From assembly GCA_036365145.1 (NCBI GenBank), contig JAEOAD010000055.1, positions 1,302,001-1,366,000 of the forward strand: a stretch of DNA of 64,000 bases, given 5' to 3'. Below, piece by piece: positions 52,518 to 62,944 of this stretch. The notes below the pieces were generated by a model. It saw only the letters and a list, made by a program, of their open reading frames with translations, made no database searches and was not told the origin of the DNA. This DNA comes from Orientallactaga sibirica. Taxonomy: Eukaryota; Chordata; Mammalia; Rodentia; Dipodidae. A program made the position numbers and the translations under genes. Numbering within the stretch: the first letter of the stretch is position 1; every line of letters starts with the position of its first letter.

Positions 52518-52660
52518 TGCCAGGCATGGTGGCGCACACCCTTAATCCCAGCACCTGGGAGGCAGAGATAGGAGGATCACCATGAGTTTGAGGCCACCCT
52601 GAGACTACATAGTGAATTCCAGGTCAGCCTGGGCTAGAGTGAGACCTTACTTCAAAAAAC
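52518..52660 (+). mobile_element. B1-type SINE
   Basis: Complete. Confidence 0.88.
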
Positions 52661-52682
52661 CAAAATATCTACATTTATATAT

Positions 52683-52790
52683 ATATATGATGGAGGGGGG
52701 ATTTGTGAGAGGCAAAGTGGGGGTGGGGAAGGAATTATCATGGTTTATTGTCTATAATTATGGACAATGACAATGAAAAAGCCATATATA
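52683..52790 (+). mobile_element. L1-like 3' terminus
   Basis: 'gaattatcatggtttattgt' and 'ctataattatggacaatgac', the last about 110 bases of the first family. Confidence 0.75.
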
Positions 52791-53038
52791 TATACACACA
52801 CACATGGTCACAATTTAGAAATTTTGTACTCAGCATTTAATCACAGATTTGTCTTCTTCAAACCTGTACTGTGGTTTGATTTCAAAGCTTCTCACAATAC
52901 AGAACTAAAATACTCCAGTCACATAGTCAGCTGAACAGAGCCATATTAGCTGCCTTTCTGTTTTCTTGCTTTTCTCTCTCACTCTCATTGCTGTCCCTTT
53001 CTCTCCATCCTCCCAGAGCCTGTTCTAGTAATGAAAGG
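52791..53038. other. Single-copy DNA
   Basis: Nothing recognised apart from a short CA run at 52793-52803. Confidence 0.55.
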
Positions 53039-53280
53039 CTTGTGTTCTTTGAACTCACGGCAATCTCCTACCTCTGCCTCCCAAGTGCTGGGATTACAGG
53101 TGTGTGCCACCATGCCCAGCACCCCCCCTTTTTTTGGTTTTTCGAGGTAGGGTCTCACTCTGGCCCAGGCTGACCTGGAATTAACTCTGTAGTCTCAGGG
53201 TGGCCTCGAACTCATGGCAATCCTCCTACCTCTGCCTCCCAAGTGCTGGGATTACAGGTGTGCGCCACCATGCCCAGCCC
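53039..53280 (-). mobile_element. Two B1-type SINEs
   Basis: 5'-part-only reverse copy 53039-53121, then a complete one 53129-53280. Confidence 0.86.
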
Positions 53281-53289
53281 CCTTTTTAA

Positions 53290-53605
53290 AAACAAAACAA
53301 AACAACTTTTTCATTGTCATCATCCATAATTATAGACAATAAACCATGATAATTCCTTCCCCACCCCCACTTTGCCTCTCAGAAATCCCCCCTCCATCAT
53401 ATCCCCTCCCCCTCTCAATTAGTCTCTTATTTATTTATTTGTTTTTTTTTTTGCTGGTGGGTCTTGCTCTAGCCCAGGCTGATCTAGAATTGGTCTCAGG
53501 CTGGCCTTGAACTCACAGGGATCCTTCTACCTAGCCTCCCAAGTGCTGGAATTAAGGGCATGTGCCACCCACCAGCTTTCTTTTATTTTGATGTCATCCT
53601 TTCCA
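53290..53605 (-). mobile_element. L1-like 3' terminus split by B1
   Basis: 53290-53428 ('cataattatagacaataaac') continues at 53576 ('cttttattttgatgtcatcc'), which matches the first family's 'gatgacatcaaaataaaag'. Confidence 0.72.
53429..53575 (-). mobile_element. B1-type SINE in L1-like element
   Basis: TTTA/T tail, reverse body with deletion. Confidence 0.83.
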
Positions 53606-53609
53606 ACCC

Positions 53610-53811
53610 GGTTTTGGTTAGTTCTTTAGCCCAAGCTGGCCTCATTGTCCCTTTATAGCAGAGGATGCTTTGATATTCTTGCCTCTGCCTTCCATGTGCT
53701 GGGATTTCAAGAGTGCATCACCATATGTGGTTTACATGATACTGGGGATCAAACCTATGGCCTTCTGAATGCCAGGCAAACACTTTACCAACAAAGCTAC
53801 TCCCCAGCCCT
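53610..53811 (-). mobile_element. Old B4-like SINE
   Basis: Reverse B1-like part, then a reverse ID part ('gatactggggatcaaaccta', 'acaaagctactccccagcc'). Confidence 0.65.
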
Positions 53812-54010
53812 CTTTCCTCCTTTTTAATTTCCACTCATCCTCAGGACCACTTCATCAGGTATACAATAGATATTAAGTAATGTTTATGAAGGGAATAAGC
53901 AAGGAAATATCTAATCTTGGTATATCTTTAATGAGCATGTAAATTTTGGTAATTTTGCAACTAAATGTGAGTATCTTACTATATTCAACATAGTTTTCTT
54001 CTGCTTTTAG

Positions 54011-54048
54011 ATTCAGAAATTTGGGAGAGAATCCCATTTATTCTCCAG
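54011..54048 (+). CDS. MRPL48: MRPL48 coding exon 3
   Basis: 38 bases between acceptor 'ttcttctgcttttag' and donor gtaagt (54049). The first base completes Arg from the previous exon; then F-R-N-L-G-E-N-P-I-Y-S-P, and the last G starts a Gly codon completed at 63074. This matches the family segment FRTSGENPIYS, the end of the presequence region. Splice phases on both sides are compatible with the neighbouring exons. Confidence 0.9.
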
Positions 54049-54122
54049 GTAAGTGATGATTTCCTAATATGATAATTTTGTCTAGAGTACATAATGTATC
54101 TTGGACCAAATCCCACTCAATT

Positions 54123-54366
54123 TAGCTGAGCATGATGGCTCACTTCATTAATCATAGCACTCAGGAGGATTATATAAGAGGATTGCAGTGAGTTCAAGGC
54201 CAGCCTAGGCTATAGAGTTTGTTCCAGATCATCCTGGGCTACAGTGAGATTCCACCTCAAAAAAAAAAAAAAATTATCAACTTTTCGAGGCCAGCCTGAG
54301 CCTACATAGTGAATTCCAGGTCAGCTTGGACTAGAGCATGACCCTACCTTGAAAAACCAAAAACCA
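54123..54366 (+). mobile_element. Old B1 and a truncated younger B1
   Basis: 54123-54275 diverged; 54284-54366 is the 3' half of a younger copy ('tcgaggccagcctgagccta'). Confidence 0.75.
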
Positions 54367-54441
54367 ACAAACAATATATATATATATCAACTTAAAATAT
54401 GAAATGAATACATAGGAAATTAGTGCTTTTCTGTGTTCTTT

Positions 54442-54580
54442 TTGGTTTTTCAAGGTAAGGTAGGGTCTCACTTTAGTTCAGGCTGACCTGTAGCCTCGGC
54501 TGTCCTCAAACTCACAACGATCCTTTTACCTTGGCCTCCAAAGGGCTGGGATTAAAGGTGTGCACCACCATGCTTGGCCC
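54442..54580 (-). mobile_element. B1-type SINE
   Basis: Reverse copy lacking 'aattcactatg'. Confidence 0.84.
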
Positions 54581-54699
54581 AACTTTTTTTTTCCTGAATA
54601 GAAGTTTTATATTTTCATATGGCTGAATTTGTTAATCTTTGATTTCTAAATTTTATTTCATGCTTTAAAAGATCTCTGCTCCAAAATTAATTTGCTTTT

Positions 54700-54860
54700 T
54701 TACTTGATTTGGTTTTTTTGTGTGTGTGGCAAAAAAAAAAATCTCACTATGTAGCATGGGCTAGCCTCAAATTTGCTTTGTAGCCCAGTCTGGTCCTGAA
54801 CTCTTCGGCAATCCTCTTCCCGCAGCCTCCTGAATACGGGAGTTACAGGCATATGCCTTG
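54700..54860 (-). mobile_element. Old B1-type SINE
   Basis: Duplicated middle ('ctatgtagcatgggctagcc', 'tttgtagcccagtctggtcc'). Confidence 0.6.
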
Positions 54861-54867
54861 AGGACAA

Positions 54868-54885
54868 GATTTTTTAAGATTTTTT

Positions 54886-54932
<47 letters not shown>

Positions 54933-55124
54933 TTTGAGACAGGGAGGAGGGGAGAGAGAGAGAGAGGGTAAGAATGAGCGCACCAGGGCCTCTAGCCACT
55001 GCAAACGAACTCCAGATGCATGCGCCACCGTGTGCATCTGTCTTACGTGGGATGGGGAGAATTGAGCCAGGGTCCTTAGGTTTTGCAGGCAAGTGCTTTA
55101 ACAGCTAAGCCATCTCTCCAGCCC
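54868..55124 (-). mobile_element. tSINE with (TTTA)n
   Basis: TTTA run 54888-54935. Confidence 0.88.
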
Positions 55125-55145
55125 TTAAATATAATTTTTAAAAAT

Positions 55146-55582
55146 AAATTTAAAAAATTTATTTATTTATTTGCAATAGAAAGAGAAAGAAGACAGATGG
55201 ACAGAGAAATAGAATGGGTGTGCCAGTGTCTCCAGCCACTGCAAGTGAACTACAGATACATGAGCCACTTTGTGCATCAAGCTGTATGTAGGCACTGGGG
55301 AATCAAACCCTGGTGGTTAGGCTTTGCAGGCAAATGCCTTAACCACTGAACCATCTCTCTTCAGCTCCCCTCCCCCAATATATTTTTATTTATTTATTTG
55401 AGAGAGACAGACAGACAGACAGAAAGAATGGGCGCACCAGGACCTATAGCCTCTGCCAATGAATTCCATATGCATACATCACTTTTTGTATTTTTGGCTT
55501 TATGTGGGTACTGGGGAATTGAACCCAAGTTGTTAGATTTTCTAGGCAAGTGCCTTAACCACTGAGCCAACTCTCCAGCTCC
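55146..55582 (-). mobile_element. Two older tSINEs
   Basis: Reverse copies 55146-55366 and 55376-55582, each complete. Confidence 0.84.
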
Positions 55583-55589
55583 ACAATTA

Positions 55590-55815
55590 TTTTTTTAATG
55601 TATTTTATTTTTATTCATTTATTAGAGACAGAGAGAGGGAAAGAGAGGGAGGGAGAGTGAGAATGGGCACACGAGGGCCTCTAGCCACTGCAAACGAACT
55701 CCAGACGTGTGCGCCCCCTTGTGCATCTGGCTTACGTGAGACCTGGAGAATTGAACCAGGGTCCTTAGGCTTCGCAGGCATGTGCCTTAATCACGAAGCC
55801 ATCTGTCCAGCTCCA
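55590..55815 (-). mobile_element. tSINE
   Basis: Near consensus; 'ccacaatt' at both ends. Confidence 0.88.
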
Positions 55816-55895
55816 GCCCCACAATTCTTGAAAAAAAAAATCATAAAATCTTCTGGTAGTTTGTTTTCCTTTAAGTAGATGATCTATCTGAGGTA

Positions 55896-56150
55896 AAGCT
55901 AGACATGGTGGTAAATGCCTGTAAAACAAGCATTCAGGAAACTGAGGCAGAATAACTGTGTTCAAGGCCAGCCTGGGGTATGCGATCCTATGTGGGGAAA
56001 AAAAATTGAGGCAGGAATGCAGTTTTTAATATATTTTAGTATCTGATAGCTACCAGTTAATTTGGCTGATCTGGAATTAGGCTGGCCTCAAACTCTGAGT
56101 GATCCTCCTACCTAAGCCTCCTGAATGCTGGGATTAAAGGTGTGTACTGG
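55896..56150. mobile_element. Two old B1-type SINEs
   Basis: Plus copy 55896-56000 and minus copy 56058-56150, diverged. Confidence 0.65.
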
Positions 56151-56170
56151 AGGTTGTTTTTATTTTATTT

Positions 56171-56503
56171 AGTTTTTTTTTTTTTTTTTTTTTTTGGTTT
56201 TACAAGGTAGGGTCTCACTCTGGTTCAGGCTGACCTGGAACTCACTATGTAGTCTCAGGGTGGCCTCGAACTCATGGCGATCCTCCTACCTCTGCCTCCA
56301 AAGTGCTGGGATTAAAGGCGTGTGCTACCATGCCCAGCGATAAATACATTTTTTTGTTGTTTTTTTTTTTGAGGTAGCTTCTCACTCTAGCCCAGGCTGA
56401 CCTGGAATTCACTATAGTCTTAGAGTGGCCTAGAACTCACAGCAATCCTCCTACCTCTGCCTCCCAAGTGCTGGGATTAAAGGCATGCACCACCACGCCA
56501 AGT
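56171..56503 (-). mobile_element. Two B1-type SINEs
   Basis: Reverse copies 56171-56338 and 56352-56503. Confidence 0.88.
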
Positions 56504-56521
56504 GAAAAATACTTTTGCAAA

Positions 56522-56712
56522 AGGGGCTAGGGAGATGGCTCAGCTGTTAAAGATGCCTGCTTGCTAGCAAAGCCTACTATTTTGAGTTTGATTCCCCAGT
56601 ATCAACATAAAGCAAGACAGAATGGCCCTTGTGTCTGAAGTTTCTTTGCAGTGTCAAGCAACTTTGGCATCCCTATTTTCTCTCAAATAAATTAAAAAAA
56701 ATTTTTAAAGAA
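56522..56712 (+). mobile_element. Old tSINE
   Basis: 'ggggctagggagatggctca'; body diverged. Confidence 0.78.
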
Positions 56713-56716
56713 AAAG

Positions 56717-56885
56717 AGCTGGTCATGGTGGTACACACCTTTAATCCCAGCACTTGGGTGGCAGAGGTAGGAGGATGCCGTGAGTTTGAGGCCACCCTGA
56801 GATTACATAGTGAATTCCAGGTCAGCCTGAGCTAGAGCGAGACCATACCTCAGAAAACCAAAAAATAAAAATAAATAAATAAAAG
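56717..56885 (+). mobile_element. B1-type SINE
   Basis: Complete with AAAT tail. Confidence 0.87.
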
Positions 56886-56907
56886 GAAAAAGATTTAGTA
56901 TGGGGAT

Positions 56908-57092
56908 AGAAGAGCTGAGGAGATGGCTCAGTGGTTAAAAGCACTTGCTTGCAAAGCCTGCAGGCCAGGGTTCAATTTCTAAGCTGCCCACATAAACGGG
57001 ATGCCAAGAGTGTTGCAAGCATCTGGCAGTTGTTTGCAGAGGCAAGGGGGAAGCTCTGGAGCATGCGCTTGCAAATACATTTATAATAAAAA
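56908..57092 (+). mobile_element. Old tSINE
   Basis: 'agctgaggagatggctcagt' to 'gcttgcaaatacatttata'. Confidence 0.75.
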
Positions 57093-57257
57093 ACTTAGTA
57101 GGAATCCTTTTGAATAGAAGATAATAGTCTAAATTTAGAAAAACATTTCCTATTGGGAAAAATTATCTCTAAGATTGTACAATATAAACAACACTAGTGG
57201 ACATCTTGGTGCCCTTGGTGTGACTTACATAGAGTACATTCCTAAAAGTAGGGCTAT

Positions 57258-57410
57258 TGAGCTGGGCATGGTGGCGCACGCCTTTAATCCCAACACTTGG
57301 CAGGCAGAGATAGGAGGATTGCCGTGAGTTTGAGGCCACCCTAAGAATACAGAGTGAATTCCAGGTCAGCCTGGGCTAGAGTGAGACCGTACTTCAAAAA
57401 ACAAAACAAA
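57258..57410 (+). mobile_element. B1-type SINE
   Basis: Complete; AAAAC tail. Confidence 0.88.
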
Positions 57411-57433
57411 ACAAAATTTAAATATTTTATTAT

Positions 57434-57572
57434 TGCCAGGCATGGTGGCACATGCCTTTAATCCCAGTACTCAGGAGGCAGAGGTAGAAGGATTTCGTGA
57501 GTTTGAGGACACCCTGAGACTACATAGTGAAGTCCACATCAGTCTGGGCTAGAGCAAGACTACCTCGAAAAG
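57434..57572 (+). mobile_element. B1-type SINE
   Basis: Complete, small deletions. Confidence 0.86.
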
Positions 57573-57583
57573 CATCAGCAACA

Positions 57584-57749
57584 GACAGGCGTGGTGGCGC
57601 ACACCTTTAATCCCAGCACTCAGGAGGCAGAGGTAGGAGGATCGCCATGAGTTCGAGGCCACCCAGAGACTACATAGTTAATTCCAGGACAGCCTGGGCC
57701 AGAGTGAGACCCTACCTCGGGGAAAAAAAATCTTACCAAAAAAGAAAAA
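57584..57749 (+). mobile_element. B1-type SINE with target duplication
   Basis: Flanked by catcagcaaca at 57573-57583 and 57750-57760. Confidence 0.9.
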
Positions 57750-57778
57750 CATCAGCAACAAAAAAAAAAAAAAAATCA

Positions 57779-57910
57779 AGCCAGACATGGTGGCACATGC
57801 CTTTAATCCCAGCATTCAGGAGGATCACTGTGAGTTTGAGGCCAGCCTGAGACTAATTCCAGATCAGCCTGAGCTAGAGCAAGACCCTACCTCAAAAAAA
57901 ACAACAAAAA
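57779..57910 (+). mobile_element. B1-type SINE, internally deleted
   Basis: Lacks 'cgggaggcagaggtagg'. Confidence 0.85.
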
Positions 57911-58117
57911 AATTATTTATTTATTTATTTGAGAGAAAGAGAGAGAGGGAGAAAGAGGCAGATAGAATGGGTGTATCGGGGCCTCTAACCATTGCAAATG
58001 AACTCTAGATATATGTGCCACTTTGTGCATCTGGCTTATGTGGGTTCTGGGGAATCAAACCTGGGTCCTTAGGCGTTGCAGGCAAGTTCCTTAACCACTA
58101 AGCTATCTCTCTAGGGC
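57911..58117 (-). mobile_element. tSINE
   Basis: Complete reverse copy. Confidence 0.86.
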
Positions 58118-58119
58118 AG

Positions 58120-58372
58120 AAGTACACATATTTGCTTATGGGTGTGTGAGAGAGAATGCGGATACATGGATGGCACACTGCCTGTGTAGAGGCACGCTCA
58201 AGTGTCAGTCCTCACCTTCACCATGTTGAGACAGTGTCTCTTGCTGTTCATAGCTGCTCCTTGAGCTTCCAGATTCCCCTGTCTCCACCCTAGGTACACT
58301 TGGATTACAGACACTCGCACTGTGCATTCAGCTGTATGTGGATTCTGGAGATCCAAACTCAGGTCCTTAGGG
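58120..58372 (-). mobile_element. B3-like SINE
   Basis: 'gagacagtgtctcttgctgt', 'tgtatgtggattctggagat'. Confidence 0.65.
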
Positions 58373-58376
58373 TTTT

Positions 58377-58526
58377 TTTGTTTTTTTGTTTGTTTGTTTT
58401 TGGTTTTTTTTTATTTTATTTTTTATTTGTTTGTTTGTTTTTGGTTTTCCTGGAGAGTGGAGCCTTGAACCGGGTCCTTAGGCTTCACAGGCAAGCGTTT
58501 AACCACTAAGCCATGTCTCCAGCCCC
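58377..58526 (-). mobile_element. tSINE fragment with T/G-rich tail
   Basis: Only 'accgggtccttaggcttcac' to 'ccatgtctccagccc' of the body is present. Confidence 0.8.
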
Positions 58527-58527
58527 C

Positions 58528-58683
58528 TGTTTTTGGTTTTCCAAGCGAGTTAGGGCCTCACTCTAGCTCAGGCTGACCTGGAATTCACTATGTAGTCTCA
58601 GGGTTGCCTCGAACTCATGGCGCTTCTCCTATCTCTGCCTCCCGAGTGCTGGGATCAAAGGTGTGCGCCACCACACCCGGCCA
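58528..58683 (-). mobile_element. B1-type SINE
   Basis: Reverse, near consensus. Confidence 0.88.
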
Positions 58684-58774
58684 CGCCTGGTTTTTTTAAA
58701 AGCTTTTGGTGTGCAGTAACAAATTGCTTTCCAGAATACTATATGATTTAATGCTTCTATGATATTTGAGACTC

Positions 58775-58955
58775 TCCCTCTCTCTCTCTCCTCTCTTTTT
58801 TTTTTTTTTTAGTTTCTCAAAGTATATGACTCACTCTAGCCTAGGCTGACCTAGAATTCACTGTGTCATCTCAGGCTGTCTTTGAATTTATGATTATCCT
58901 CCTATCTCTGCCTCTGGAGTACTGGGAATAAATGCATGTGCCACCACACCCAGAT
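58775..58955 (-). mobile_element. B1-type SINE with CT/T tail
   Basis: CT run 58775-58797; diverged body. Confidence 0.8.
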
Positions 58956-58967
58956 AAGCGTCTCTTT

Positions 58968-59163
58968 TTTTTTTTTTATTTTTAATTTATTTTTTATTTT
59001 TTTATTTTTATTTTTATTTTTATTTTTATTTATTTATTTTTTTTTTTGGTTTTGCAAGGTAGGGTCTCACTCTGGTCCAGGCTGACCTGGAATTCACTAT
59101 GTAGTCTCAGGGTGGCCTCGAACTCTCGGCGATCCTCCTACCTCTGCCTCCCCAGTGCTGGGA
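58968..59163 (-). mobile_element. B1-type SINE cut by long tSINE
   Basis: TTTTTA tail, body stops at 'ccccagtgctgggatt'. Confidence 0.88.
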
Positions 59164-59165
59164 TT

Positions 59166-59425
59166 TTTTGGAGAGAGACACAGAGAGAGACAGAGAGGGG
59201 GGGAGAGGAAGACAGATAGAGATGGGCACGCCAGCAGTCTCCCAGCTGCTGCAAATGAAATCCAGATGCGTGCGCCCCCTTGTGGTCAAGTGCGGCATTG
59301 CGCCCTTGCGTCACTTTGCATCTGGCTAAACGTGGGACCTGGAGATTGGAACCGCTGGAGATTGGAACCAGTGTTCTTAGGCTTAGGAGGCAGGTGCCTT
59401 AACTGCTAAGCCATCTCTCCAGCCC
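59166..59425 (-). mobile_element. tSINE, long subfamily
   Basis: Contains 'cttgtggtcaagtgcggcat' and 'tgcgcccttgcgtcactttg', plus a local duplication of 'ctggagattggaacc'. Confidence 0.9.
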
Positions 59426-59479
59426 GAACATCTCTTTTTATACATTCACTAGCACTGAGTTTTATTTCTTTTCTTTCTT

Positions 59480-59560
59480 TTTTTAAACTTTTTTAAAAAA
59501 TTTATTTATTTATTTATTTGCAAGCAGAGAGTGAGATAGAAGATTTTATTTATTTATTTT
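59480..59560 (-). mobile_element. tSINE tail fragment(s)
   Basis: TTTA-rich DNA with 'tgcaagcagagagtgagata'. Confidence 0.6.
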
Positions 59561-59612
59561 TGAATAGCATTTTTAAGCCTACAGTATTAGTAAACATTAA
59601 AAGAAATAAAAC

Positions 59613-59832
59613 TGGGGGCTGGAGAAATGGCTTAGCAGTTAAGGTGTTTGCAAAGCAAAGGATCCTTGTTTGATTCTCCAGGACCCACGTAAACCAGATG
59701 CACAAGGGGGCACATGTGTCTGGAGTTTATTTGTAGTGGCTAGAGGCCCTGAGATACCCATTCTCTCCTTCTCTCTCTCTTTCGGCCTTTTTCTCTCTCA
59801 AATAAATAAATAAATAAATAAAATATATTAAG
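59613..59832 (+). mobile_element. tSINE
   Basis: Complete; B-box 'gtttgattctc'. Confidence 0.88.
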
Positions 59833-59841
59833 AAAAAGATG

Positions 59842-60004
59842 CTGGGTGTGGTGGCGCACGCCTTTAATCCCAGCACTCGGGAGGCAGAGGTAGGAGGATC
59901 GCTGTGAGTTCAAGGCCACCCTGAGACTACATAATGAATTCCAGGTCAGCCTGAGCTAGAGCAAGACCCTACCTCGAAAAACCAAAAAAAAAGAAAAAAA
60001 AAAA
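59842..60004 (+). mobile_element. B1-type SINE
   Basis: Near consensus. Confidence 0.9.
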
Positions 60005-60202
60005 GAGGTCTAAAGAGGCTAAATGAAGTACTCTGGCCATAGCATGAGCAAAAAGGCAGAGGCAGAGCTACGGCATATCCAAGTCTAAGAACAGAAAGGA
60101 GTATGAAAAGAAAGTTTAGGCAAAAAAGCCAGCAGCTTCAAGGGCATGTCTTTGCAGATTGCCTTAGTAACATAATTCAAGAACCATTTTGATGTCGTGT
60201 TT

Positions 60203-60260
60203 TAAATATACATTATCGAGCATCTACTATTTGCCAGGTGCTGCTGACATTGTCTCTGCC
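60203..60260 (-). mobile_element. MIR fragment
   Basis: 'gagcatctactatttgccag' followed by 'gtgctgctgac' matches reversed MIR 3' end. Confidence 0.7.
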
Positions 60261-60261
60261 C

Positions 60262-60955
60262 TTGAATCTATTGAATGGACATAATATCCTGTGATTCAAC
60301 CTTTCCCAGTTTTTGTCCCTTTTCCTACCTACATAGCTCTGCTGAAAAAAATGCATATGCCAGTTACCAAGGAGAAATAATGAACATAAAGCTGTTTGCC
60401 CTCATGCTACATTGACAGGTTTCGTTCCCAGGATAGTAGACAAGGATCCTGAAGGACAGTGGCCTCCAGCATATAAAAGGAAAGGGGAGTGATGGGGGAG
60501 AAATCAGCATGTGCTTACATCTGGTGATCATGGCAGTTTTCAATTTGAAGCACGAGGCTTTGTGTTTTTGTCAAAGAAGAGCAGCCTTTCCTCTCAGAGA
60601 CTGTAATGTTAATGTGGCAGCAGGAAAGCCAGTTTAATGAGTGGAAAAATCGAGTTGAGCTTACTGGAAATAAGAGGCTGTCAAACTTAAACATTTTACA
60701 ATTAAAACAACTGGCTAATTAAACAGTTTAACCACTAGCAATTCGATTCAACCCTTTCATTTAAGGGGGAAATGGTTAATTTAACAGTGGTTTGAAACAG
60801 CTTTTTAATTAACCAGCTGCTCTAATGATAGGAATTGTCCCAAACTGAATTTGAAAATGTCTCCTTGCCAAGGAATCCCTGCAGAGACTAAGGCATGTGT
60901 TTATAGTTCTTGCAACTTTAGATGATTATCATCTCAAAGATGAGTTTCCTCCTGC
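60262..60955. promoter_or_regulatory. SINE-free block, candidate conserved enhancer
   Basis: Nearly 700 bases without a young retroposon in a SINE-saturated intron. Between 60710 and 60830 it carries several homeodomain-type sites: CTAATTAA (60716-60723), GGTTAATTTAAC (60774-60785), TTAATTAA (60805-60812), an E-box CAGCTG (60814-60819) and TAATGA (60823-60828). This density is typical of vertebrate developmental non-coding elements. Activity and target gene are inference. Confidence 0.45.
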
Positions 60956-60956
60956 T

Positions 60957-61124
60957 TTTTTTTTTTTTTTTTTTTTTTGAGGTAGGGTCTCACTCTAGCC
61001 CAGGCTGACCTGGAATTCACTATGTAGTCTATGTAGTCTCAGGGTGGCTTTGAACTCATGGTGATTCTCCTACCTCTGCCTCCTGTGAGTGCTGGGAGTA
61101 AAAGCATGTGCCACCATGCCCAGC
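60957..61124 (-). mobile_element. B1-type SINE
   Basis: T-run, body with 'tatgtagtc' duplicated at 61020-61038. Confidence 0.87.
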
Positions 61125-61140
61125 ACCCCTCTGCTTTTTA

Positions 61141-61318
61141 ATTTTTTTAATTTATTTATTTATTTATTTATGTTTTGGTTTTTCAAGGTAGGGTTTCACT
61201 CTAGCCCAGGCTGACCTGGAATTCACTATGTAGTTTCAGAGTAGCCTCAAACTCATGGTGATCCTCCTATGTCTACCTCCCAAGTGCTGGGATTAAAGGC
61301 CTGTACCATCACACCTGG
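61141..61318 (-). mobile_element. B1-type SINE
   Basis: TTTA tail and reverse body. Confidence 0.88.
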
Positions 61319-61333
61319 TCTCCCTCTGTTTTT

Positions 61334-61557
61334 TTGTTTTGGAGAGAGAGAGGAGAGGGAGACAGAGAATGGACGTGCCAGCAGCCTCTCAGCTGCTGTG
61401 AACAAACTCCAGATACATGTGCCCCCTTGTGGGCAAGTGAAGCATTGCGCCCTTGTGTCACTTTGCATCTGGCTAAACGTGGGACTTGGAGATTGGAACC
61501 CGGGTTCTTAGGTTTAAAAGGCAGGCGCCTAAAACCACTAAGCCATCTTTCCAGCCC
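61334..61557 (-). mobile_element. tSINE, long subfamily
   Basis: 'cttgtgggcaagtgaagcat', 'tgcgcccttgtgtcactttg', 'gcagcctctcagctgctgtg'. Confidence 0.92.
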
Positions 61558-61756
61558 TTTCCTCTGTTTTAATTCACTGATGGATGATGGAATTTCTGGG
61601 TACTTAGAAATGGTGATTGACATCTGAAGTTTGAAAAAAGTGTAAACATAATATTTTATTCCATAATATAGGCACAAGAGAATTATAATTGATGTTAAAC
61701 TCTTGATCTTTGCGTGCTTAGATCAGCAGAAGAGTTTCACAGAGATGGTGACATTG

Positions 61757-61897
61757 GTGGCTTCCAGCCACTGCAAATAAACTCCAGGTGCTTGTGCCAC
61801 CTTGTGCATCTGGCTTTATGTGGGTACTGGGGAATTGAACTGAGTTCCTTTGGCTTTGCAGGCAGGCACCTTAACCACTAAGCCATCTCTCCAGCCC
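61757..61897 (-). mobile_element. tSINE without tail
   Basis: Reverse copy starting inside the body ('ggcttccagccactgcaaat'). Confidence 0.85.
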
Positions 61898-61910
61898 AGA
61901 AGTTCCAACT

Positions 61911-62105
61911 TTTTTTTCTTTTTTTTTCTTTCTTTCTTTCTTTCTTTTTTTTTTTTTTTTTTTTTTTTTGAGGTAGGGTCTCACTCTAGCCCAGGCTGAC
62001 CTGGAATTCACTGTGTATTCTCAGGGTGGCCTTGAACTCATGGCGATCCTCCCACCTCTGCCACCCAAGTGCTGGGATTAAAGGTGTGTGCCACCACTCC
62101 CTGCT
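61911..62105 (-). mobile_element. B1-type SINE at a reused target site
   Basis: TTTC/T tail; flanked by agttccaact at 61901 and 62106. Confidence 0.91.
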
Positions 62106-62117
62106 AGTTCCAACTTT

Positions 62118-62350
62118 TTTTGAGAGAGAGAGAGAGAGAGACAGAGAGAGAGAGATAGGAATGGGTGCGCCAACGGCCTCTCAGCCACTGTGAATGAGCT
62201 CCAGATGCATGTGCCCCCTTGTGGGCAAGTGCAGTATTGCACCCTTGCATCACTTTTTGCATCTGGCTAAATGTGGGACCTGGAGAATTGAATGGGTGTT
62301 CCTGGGCTTTGCAGGCAGGTGCCTTAACTGCTAAACCATCTCTCCAGCCC
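62118..62350 (-). mobile_element. tSINE, long subfamily, same target
   Basis: GA run 62121-62155; 'cttgtgggcaagtgcagtat', 'tgcacccttgcatcactttt'. Followed by agttccagct at 62352. Confidence 0.92.
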
Positions 62351-62930
62351 TAGTTCCAGCTTTTAAGTGGAAATCCTTCAAACATTAAAAAATATGGCTA
62401 AAGACATTTTCAGTCTCATTTATTATTGAGGTAGTCCTCAACAAATAGTAAAATGCTCCCAAAAGTGCATGTGTACAATGGATAAGTAGTTGAATTAGTG
62501 AAAAAGAATAGTGATTAAATTTGTGTTTTAGAACATTTAATTTGTTGTCTCTAGAGGGTGGAATAATTGTACTGTGGATATAGGAAAATAGGTAACAACG
62601 CCCACTCAGTCATCTCATCTCCTGACCCTTCCGTCTCTACCCTTCCCACTCCCTTCACATAGCACTCACAATGATTTCTCTGTTTATTGCTGTTCAGGAG
62701 GAAATCCAAACGCTTATCAAGGCCCAGTGTGAACCCACTCCTCACTCTAGGCAAGAATATTACCTATTGAGAAACAAGGGGAGACTAGAGCCTTGTGAGA
62801 CTATATTTTGTTTTCTGACCCCCAGTGGTTTTTGCAGGAGAGAATTTCTCAAACAAAGATGGTTGGTGGGGACTGAATTCAAGGAGCTAAAAGAAAAAGA
62901 AGGCAAACTGGGACTCAATCTGAGATCAAG
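62351..62930. other. Single-copy intron DNA before exon 4
   Basis: No repeat recognised; part of a chance frame starting at 62671. Confidence 0.55.
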
Positions 62931-62944
62931 TAGTGCCTATGCTA

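Larger units (their letters stand above)
49662..54010 (+). other. MRPL48: MRPL48 intron 2
   Basis: GT-AG intron of about 4.3 kb, mainly reversed B1s, tSINEs and two L1-like 3' ends. Confidence 0.85.
57175..59470 (-). mobile_element. Fragments of an ancient L1 riddled by SINEs (tentative)
   Basis: Pieces at 57175-57257 ('cattcctaaaagtagggcta'), 58695-58770 ('acaaattgctttccagaata') and 59425-59460 follow, in order, the reverse of an old L1 3' region. Everything between is younger SINE. Confidence 0.4.
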
